A stretch of DNA of 64,000 nucleotides from NCBI GenBank assembly GCA_963727075.1, contig CAVSET010000006.1, positions 1,364,001-1,428,000 on the forward strand, read 5' to 3'. Within the stretch, counting starts at the first letter, position 1; the number at the start of each line of letters is the position of its first letter. Positions 58,331 through 64,000 of the stretch are shown here, piece by piece. Below the pieces are notes generated by a model. The model was not told the origin of the DNA. It searched no databases and worked only from the letters and a program-made list of their open reading frames with translations. The DNA comes from Bog-756 sp963727075 (lineage in GTDB: Bacteria > Actinomycetota > Acidimicrobiia > Acidimicrobiales > RAAP-2). The position numbers and the translations under genes are program-made.

Positions 58331-58339
58331 CGAGATAGC

Positions 58340-59783
58340 TCACTTGGAGCTGAGGCCAGACCATCGCTGAGCGCTAGCCAACAACATATCAAGGCCCCCG
58401 TTCAAGACGGATCCCGACCACGACGCCGTGAGCGTCCCGGTCCGGGTGCTCAACATCATCAATGCGTTCGCCCCGGTGGTATCCGACATGATCTGCTTCC
58501 AGGCGGTGAGCCCGGGCCCTGGGGAAGGATGAAGATAGAGGTCCGATAGGCGAAGGCGATGTCCCCAGCGGGGACCGGTGCGCTGGTCGACAGACGGGGA
58601 AGGTCCTTCCCGAATGTTCGATCGATCAACGGTCCGTACCTTGAGGTGGCCGGGAGGTTGGCGAACTCGAGGAGCAGGCAGGCGAGCTGCTGGCTGGCGT
58701 TCGAGAAGGTCGCAGTAAGCGTGGTAGGACCTCCGACCGCCGAATCACAGACCCAACAGGCGATGTTGATCCCAGTGTGGTCATCGGGTCCTGACTCCCC
58801 CGCTTTGTACCACTTCCCCCCGGCCGAGTCGGTCACCGACACGATGGAGCCGCAATCGATGGTCGGGTTGTAGATCGACCCGTTCATGAAGGTCACCAGC
58901 GTGCTCCCCGGCTTCGGGTTGACCGGGTAGGCCTGCGACGTCCAGCTGGCGTGACCCATACCGGCGGGGAGGATGGCCGAGTCGGTATAGCTGGACTGCA
59001 GGAGACGCCGGCTGCTCGCTGAGACTCCCTTGGGCACGAACGTAGCCAGATGGCGGCGCCCTCGTCCCTCCGGTGAGGCCAGTCCAGTGGGCGGTGAGCC
59101 GGACCCTACTCGACCCGACCCGTGTCGAGGTTGTCGGCGATGAAGCACCCCTGATGGGCGGAGTCACGACGGAAGTTCCACTGTTCAGGAACAACAGCGG
59201 AGGTCATGTTGCCCACGATGGCGGAAATGGCCAGCTCGTGGTTGGCGGTGAGGTCGAAGTTGGTGGTCGCCTTCACCGAGGACCCCTTGACGGTCGCCTG
59301 GCATATCTGTCGCACAACTCGAACCCGGATGCACCCGAATACTCGAGAAGGGCCATGTTCATGCTTTGAATCCGGGCAGCGGTGGTAGTCGAGGCCGGTG
59401 CCGGTAACGGTCGGTCGACTCCCACCCATGGCCGATTCGCAATACCAGAGGTCGACTCCGTAGTGGTTGCCCGCGAAGTACTCGACAGCTTGCCGCCAGC
59501 GATTGCCTCGGTCGTCAGTGACCTGGCCGATGGTCGGAGCCAATTCACGCACCGAAGTCCGCCACACGATGGCGACGAGCAGGCTCCCCGCCGTCACCTT
59601 GCGCTCATACCGAGCCGAAATCGTCCGTCCCTGAGGTGACGGGAACACCCACGGTTGACTGGAGCAGGGCGAAGTTACCCTGGCTCGAGTCACTGGTCGA
59701 GTCACTGCACGCACCGAGCAAGCCCGCCCCGCCATTCCCACCCCCATGCCGAGTAGCTGTCGTCTGGTTACCTTCACACCCAA
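58340..59783 (-). CDS. Tat-type lipoprotein with duplicated beta-sandwich-like modules (frameshifted)
   Basis: Start at 59783: MGVKVTRRQLLGMGVGMAG is a twin-arginine signal; in the next frame GLLGACSDSTSDSS gives a lipobox Cys, so it should be a Tat-exported lipoprotein. Two similar modules follow: one with TAGSLLVAIVWRTSV, QVTDDRGNRWRQA and LWYCESAMGGSRPTVTGTG, the other with PGSTLVTFMNGSI, SVTDSAGGKWYKAG and CWVCDSAVGGPTTLTATF. After a shift near 58525 a third part reads AWKQIMSDTTGANALMMLST. Shifts are also needed near 59725, 59635 and 59100. The family is not recognised; surface binding is a guess. Confidence 0.6.
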
Positions 59784-60022
59784 CTGCCCCTTGACCCCTC
59801 TGCCCCGTGAAATCGTGCGAACGATACCCGAGTCTTTCTGCGGCGTGGGCGTCGACGCTCCATTCGCCTCGGAGGGACCTCGTTAGCCTGTGCGCCAGTA
59901 GTCGAATTGGGCGTTCCCAACTCCCCTGCATCGCGGCTGAACGTTGCTGTGCCCGATACGGTTGTCGCCGATACCGGGCACGCCTGCCGCCGGACACACT
60001 GGGAGGGGCTGGCCTTGGCTAG
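59784..60022. promoter_or_regulatory. Divergent intergenic region
   Basis: 239 bp between the leftward lipoprotein gene and the rightward YfhO-type gene. The right boundary is uncertain because the start of the YfhO gene is not clear. No promoter or repeat can be named. Confidence 0.3.
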
Positions 60023-62428
60023 TGGGGACCGACTTGCTGTGGACGCATCGCCCAACGTCGCGGCAGGAAGCATCGCTCGAATCTCTATCCCCGCCGCCGA
60101 AACGCGGGGTACGGGCTGGGTCGCTGGACGCATCTCATCGCCATCATCTGGCTGGTTGCCCTGGCCGGGGCCGTCTCGCGCCCGCGCTATCGCGTGGTGG
60201 TGGCTCCTTTGGCTCCTACGACCTCCTGTCCCAATTCGGCCTTCTGAGAACACCCCGGTGTCGTCCTCCACAACGTGCAGGCCGGGGACCAGGCCGATCA
60301 GATCATCCCTTGGTCCACATTGGCCTGGACACAGGTGCACCACGGCCAGCTGCCGCTGTGGAATCCCTACAGCGCGTTGGGAATGCCGCTCGCCTTTGAC
60401 TGGCAGTCGGCCTCCTTCAGCGTTCCGGCCGTGGTCGGATATCTCTTCCCGCTCCGCTTGTCCTTCACCGTCGAGGTGTTCCTGACCCTGGTCATCGGAG
60501 GCACCGGAGCCTACGTGCTCGGCCGGGTGCTACGACTGGGCGCGGTGGCGTGCATCTTCCTAGGCTCGGTCTTCGAGCTAGCGGCCCGATGCTCGGATGG
60601 TTGGGGTGGCCGGTATCGGCGGTGTTCTCCTGGACTGGCTGGCTGTTCGCCGCAGCCCTGCTGGTAGTCCGTGGTCGCCATCGAGTTCCGGTACGTCTCC
60701 TTCTTCGCAGTGGTCCTCGCCGCCATGATCTACGTGGGCCAGGCCGAGATCCTCACCATCATCGCCCTGGCACTCCTCGTCTTTCTCATCGTCCTGCTGC
60801 TCCAGCGGCTGCCCGTGTTCGGTGGTGAAGGCCCCATCCGGCGCCCGATTCTCGACCTCGCGCTGGCGGCCATGGCCGGTAGTGCGCTGGGCGCTCCACT
60901 CATCCTTCCCGGCCTTCAGGTCATCTGCGGGTCACAGCGTGCCGTCCCTGGCGGGGATCCAGCCGAGCTGATTAGGGGAAACCCGCCACTCCCGCTGCAC
61001 AATCTCATCCATTTGGCATTCCAGGGATTCGAGGGCTGCCCATCGCAGGCAACACCTGGTTCGGTTACGTCGAGGGATATTCCGAGACTGCTGCCTACGT
61101 GGGCGTGATCGTGCTGGTGCTGGCCGCCCTCGGAGCGGCAATGCGCCGACGCCGGCCCGTAGTGATTGCCTTCGCGGCCGTCGTTGTGTCCGCTGGGGCA
61201 GCTGCGTTCGTGAAGCCGGTGGTTTCGGTTCTGTATCGACTACCGGTTGTGGGAACGATCCTGTGGCAACGAGCACTCCTCCCGCTCGTGTTCGCTTTGA
61301 TCGTGCTGTCCGGCTTCGGCATGGACGTTCTGGTGCGCCATCACGATCGCAGGAGGGTTCGCAGGTGGGCCGGGGCTGGCTTTGCCGTTGCCGGAGTCGT
61401 GCTCGTGACTTTGTGGTTGGTGGGCCGGGGCCATCTACCACCGGCGAGGCCGCCATCCGCAACACCAGCTTCGTCTGGCCGTTGGTGGCGACCGCGGTGG
61501 GACTGGTGGTCGTCGGAATACTGGCTCTCGTGGATCGGAGGGTGAAGAGGGGTTCGCGTGGCCGGGCCTCTTCGGCTGCGGTCGGTCCCCTTGCCGGAGT
61601 CTCGTTGCTGTTGGTCGAGACCGCTTTCCTCCTAGCCTCGGGGACACCTCTGTGGACCTCGAGCGCAACTCCCTTCGCGCCGACCCGTCCGTGGCGGCTC
61701 TCAAGAGCGCTGTCGGCAATTCAGTCGTGGGCTTTGGAGCTCCCCTGTGCTTCTTCCCACCAGGGCTGGGAATCCTTCCCAACACCCAGCTGGCCTTCGG
61801 CGTCCAGGAACTCGGCCTCTACGACCCGCTGATCCCAAGTGCCTACTTCTCCTCGTGGACTGCACTCACCCACACGTCGGCCGGCAATCGCCGTGATTTC
61901 CTGTACTGCCCATCGGTGACCACCGCTGCCCAAGCCCGGCTGTACGGCGTTGGATTCGTGCTCGAGCAGAGGGGTGCAAGAGGTCCACAGGGCGGCGTAT
62001 ACGACACGACGATCGAAGCAAGGCCTCTACAGGATTCCCGGAGCGGCACCGGCAACCCTCTTCCCCTTCAAGATCGGGCTTGTTCCCCCAATCGATGCCA
62101 CGGGCGGCCGGTCGCCGTAAGCCATCCCAATCCAGCATCGTGGCGACTCGTGACTGAAGCCGACCGAACGAGCATGCTCAGGCTGCGCCTCACCAACATG
62201 GCCGGTTGGCCCCGACGATCGACGGTCGGTCGGCACCACTGAGTCGATTCGCGGGGACGATGTTGCAACTGGAGGTGCCCGCCGGGCAGCACCTCGTCGA
62301 GCTGGACTACTGGCCCACCACCTTCACCGTTGGGCCTCGTCCTGGCCGGCTGTGCCGTGGTCGGGCTGGTCACCGCATCTGTGCTCAGCTGGGTCCGCAC
62401 ACGTCGGATCCGCCGGGCAGGAACATAG
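60023..62428 (+). CDS. YfhO-family polytopic membrane protein (heavily frameshifted)
   Basis: Start uncertain (GTG at 60023 is one option). In-frame pieces in order: LGRWTHLIAIIWLVALAGAV; GDQADQIIPWSTLAWTQVHH with GQLPLWNPYSALGMPLAFDW, the YfhO/GT-C-like outer loop; FTVEVFLTLVIGGTGAYVLG; VSFFAVVLAAMIYVGQAEIL; LYRLPVVGTILWQRALLPLV; SFVWPLVATAVGLVVVGIL; then soluble SVTTAAQARLYGVGFVLEQ, AGTMLQLEVPAGQHLVELDY and a last TM to the stop at 62428. At least six frame changes. YfhO proteins are GT-C-like and help glycosylate lipoteichoic acid in Bacillus; the role here is unknown. Confidence 0.65.
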
Positions 62429-62521
62429 CAGGCCGAACCAGGCTGAGGCGAGCCTCATCAGACACCAGGAGCCCCCGGTGGCTCCCTGCCACCACCGAAG
62501 GACAAGGTAGCCTTCTGAATC

Positions 62522-63006
62522 GTGAGGGACGCTGTCACCCGCTTTTGGCGGTTCTGTCGTACGCCCCGAGGGGCTCAAGCTGATCAAGTACACCATGGTG
62601 TCGGCGATCTCCGCAGCCACATCGCTGCTCATCCTGACGATCGTCTACGGCGTGCTCCGGCTGTGGGACCGAGGTGATCAGCGTCCTTTTCTCCAACGTC
62701 ATGGCGGGTATCCCCTCCTACTTCCTCAACCGGCAGTGGGTGTGGGGGAAGTCGGGCCGGTCGCATATATGGCGAGAGGTATTGCCCTTCTGGGTCATGT
62801 CACTGACCGGCATCGGATTTGCACTCTTCACCGCCAACGTGGCGCACAACTATGCCGACGCCCACCACCTGCACCATCTGGTCCGCACCGTCCTGGTGGT
62901 CGGGGCCAACGTCGCGGCGTTCGGGATCCTTTGGGTACTCAAGTTCCTCATTCTCAACCGGCTCTTCGCCGAGATAGCCGACGCAGAGGTGGGAGCCGAG
63001 GCCTGA
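62522..63006 (+). CDS. GtrA-family membrane protein (frameshifted)
   Basis: GTG at 62522 (VRDAVTRFWRFCRTP), then after a shift in a C4 run near 62568 LKLIKYTMVSAISAATSLLI (TM1), and after another near 62665 TEVISVLFSNVMAGIPSYFL with NRQWVWGKSGRSHIWREVLP, the GtrA signature. TM3 and TM4 follow and it ends in a short acidic tail. About 160 aa, four TM segments. GtrA proteins help polyprenyl-phosphate sugars made by GT2 enzymes cross the membrane, which fits the many GT-C proteins here. Confidence 0.78.
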
Positions 63007-63444
63007 GCGGCGGGTGGTTGGTGGTGGGAAACGGGGTGGACACCACCATCGGGAATGATCCCTCCACGGTCCTTTCCGGGCAGCTCGAGGTCCGTGGATC
63101 CCACCTGAGATGGCAGGCGCCGCCGGCAGGTACAGTCTTCGGGGACCAGGGGAGGCGCTCCGTTACGCATGCCATCCAGCTGGCGAAGGGGGTACGGTGA
63201 CCAGGACTGTCGTACGAGGTGCGTCGGGATCGGCCAACCCGACCCGCCTGATGATGTGGCCTTCAATGCGGTGGATCCCGCGTCCCGGGTCGGAGATATC
63301 TCATGGCCGCCGACGACCATTTGGCCCGGTAGCCATCCGGCACGAGGGCTCGGTTACGCTAATCCCCCGGGACTACCGTTTTTCCACGGGCGCCACTCAG
63401 GTCGGGCAAGGTCGACATAGGAAGAATGCGAAGCGGGTAATGGC
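63007..63444. other. 438-bp stretch without a recognisable gene
   Basis: Open frames cross both strands, but none shows a recognisable motif. Given the indel density nearby, a small frameshifted gene could be hidden: fragments such as DDVAFNAVDPASRV (about 63250-63290) and YLMAADDHLAR before a stop near 63330 look protein-like on the plus strand but do not join into a known family. The last 100 bp may hold the promoter of the oxygenase gene. Confidence 0.3.
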
Positions 63445-64000
63445 ATGACCGTTGAGGCTACGAACGAGACCAACTCACCCCGTGCTGGACATGGCCCGGC
63501 TCGAGAGCGATCTGGCCCGCCTTCGTCCGAGGTATCAGAGGGCAGATCCCTACCCTCACGTCGTGCTCGACAACTTTCTCGAGCCCCTCACGGTCGAGGC
63601 GGCAATAGAGGAATTCCCTCCCATCGATCCCGATCAATGGACCAACTACCTCCATACGAACGAGCGGAAATTCAGCAACACGGCTCCCGAGACCTGGGGA
63701 CCTACCCTCCGACGCATCCTGGAGGAGCTCAACTGCCCGCGTTTTGTTCGCTTCGTAGGCGAGCTGATCGGTGTCGATGAGCTCATAGCGGACCCCTCGC
63801 TGGAGGCGAGCGGCCTCATGGGTCGACGACCGGCGGGTATCTCAACGTCCATTCCGACTTCACCGTCCACCCCCACAACCGCACATGGCGCCGCCGTGCC
63901 AATCTCCTCCTCTACCTCAATGATGAGTGGAAGTCCGAATACGGCGGCGACCTCGAGCTGTGGAGCGCCGATATAAAGCGGTGCGTCGAGAAGGTCAGCC
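63445..64000 (+). CDS. 2OG-Fe(II) oxygenase family protein, N-terminal part (frameshifted)
   Basis: Start ATG 63445 (MTVEATNETNSP) with a shift in a C4 run near 63482, or ATG 63491 (MARLESDLARLRPRY). PYPHVVLDNFLEPLTVEAAI is the typical entry of prolyl-4-hydroxylase-like proteins. After a shift near 63830 the plus frame reads GGYLNVHSDFTVHPHNRTWR, with the HxD iron-binding pair, then LLLYLNDEWKSEYGGDLELW. The distal His and the 2-oxoglutarate-binding Arg lie beyond the window edge. These enzymes hydroxylate small molecules or peptides; in glycan loci some act on sugars or lipids. Confidence 0.72.

Noticed and set aside
59774..60343. A minus-strand 189-codon frame over the start of the YfhO gene
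   Set aside because: It has no recognisable motif, and the plus strand holds family-like pieces leading into the YfhO loop.

Overview
The window is high-GC DNA. Genes are tightly packed with many ATGA/GTGA stop-start overlaps, GTG starts are common, and a luciferase-like oxidoreductase of the F420 type and an AftB-like arabinofuranosyltransferase homologue are present. This points to an actinobacterium; a lineage such as Acidimicrobiia is my inference, as there is no rRNA or other marker. No tRNA, rRNA, CRISPR array or insertion sequence was seen.

Layout. (1) 1-3.5 kb is ordinary flank: a partial PRC-barrel protein, an acyl-CoA dehydrogenase, and a MarR regulator-MFS exporter pair with a clear operator. 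(2) 3.7-25.2 kb is a dense envelope-glycan region. It holds four paralogous multi-membrane GT-C-like proteins (three with a TTCGCGD signature), an AftB-like GT-C protein, another GT-C-like protein, a small anchored protein and five OafA-type membrane acyltransferases, three of them with a C-terminal SGNH domain. It is arranged as two arms diverging from a 0.4-kb spacer with a 21-bp tandem duplication. (3) 25.2-35.1 kb mixes glycan genes (a GT2-methyltransferase fusion, a methyltransferase, GT-C-like proteins) with lipid and general metabolism (NifU-like domain, LLM oxidoreductase, SCP-x-type thiolase, FabH). (4) 35.2-41 kb has a PQQ-like propeller lipoprotein, a GT2-nucleotidyltransferase-SDR operon and a DUF2142 protein. 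(5) 40.9-47.0 kb is a tightly coupled operon that appears to encode GDP-D-glycero-alpha-D-manno-heptose synthesis (GmhA, GmhB, HddA, HddC-like) together with a transaldolase, an SDR epimerase and two methyltransferases. (6) 47-64 kb continues with GT2, GT-C-like, nucleotidyltransferase, fatty-acid desaturase, methyltransferase, two more OafA acyltransferases (one in AT-richer DNA), a Tat-type lipoprotein, a YfhO protein, a GtrA protein and a partial 2OG-Fe(II) oxygenase.

Together the genes describe synthesis, polymerisation or decoration, and O-acylation of one or more surface glycans: soluble enzymes make activated sugars, GT2 enzymes load lipid carriers, GT-C proteins transfer sugars outside the membrane, and OafA/SGNH proteins add acyl groups.

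About half of the genes are split between reading frames although the protein families continue on both sides of each break. Several breaks can be repaired by one base in a homopolymer run, so I treat these genes as intact genes with sequencing or assembly indels, and I give one feature for the whole gene. Boundaries inside such genes are approximate.
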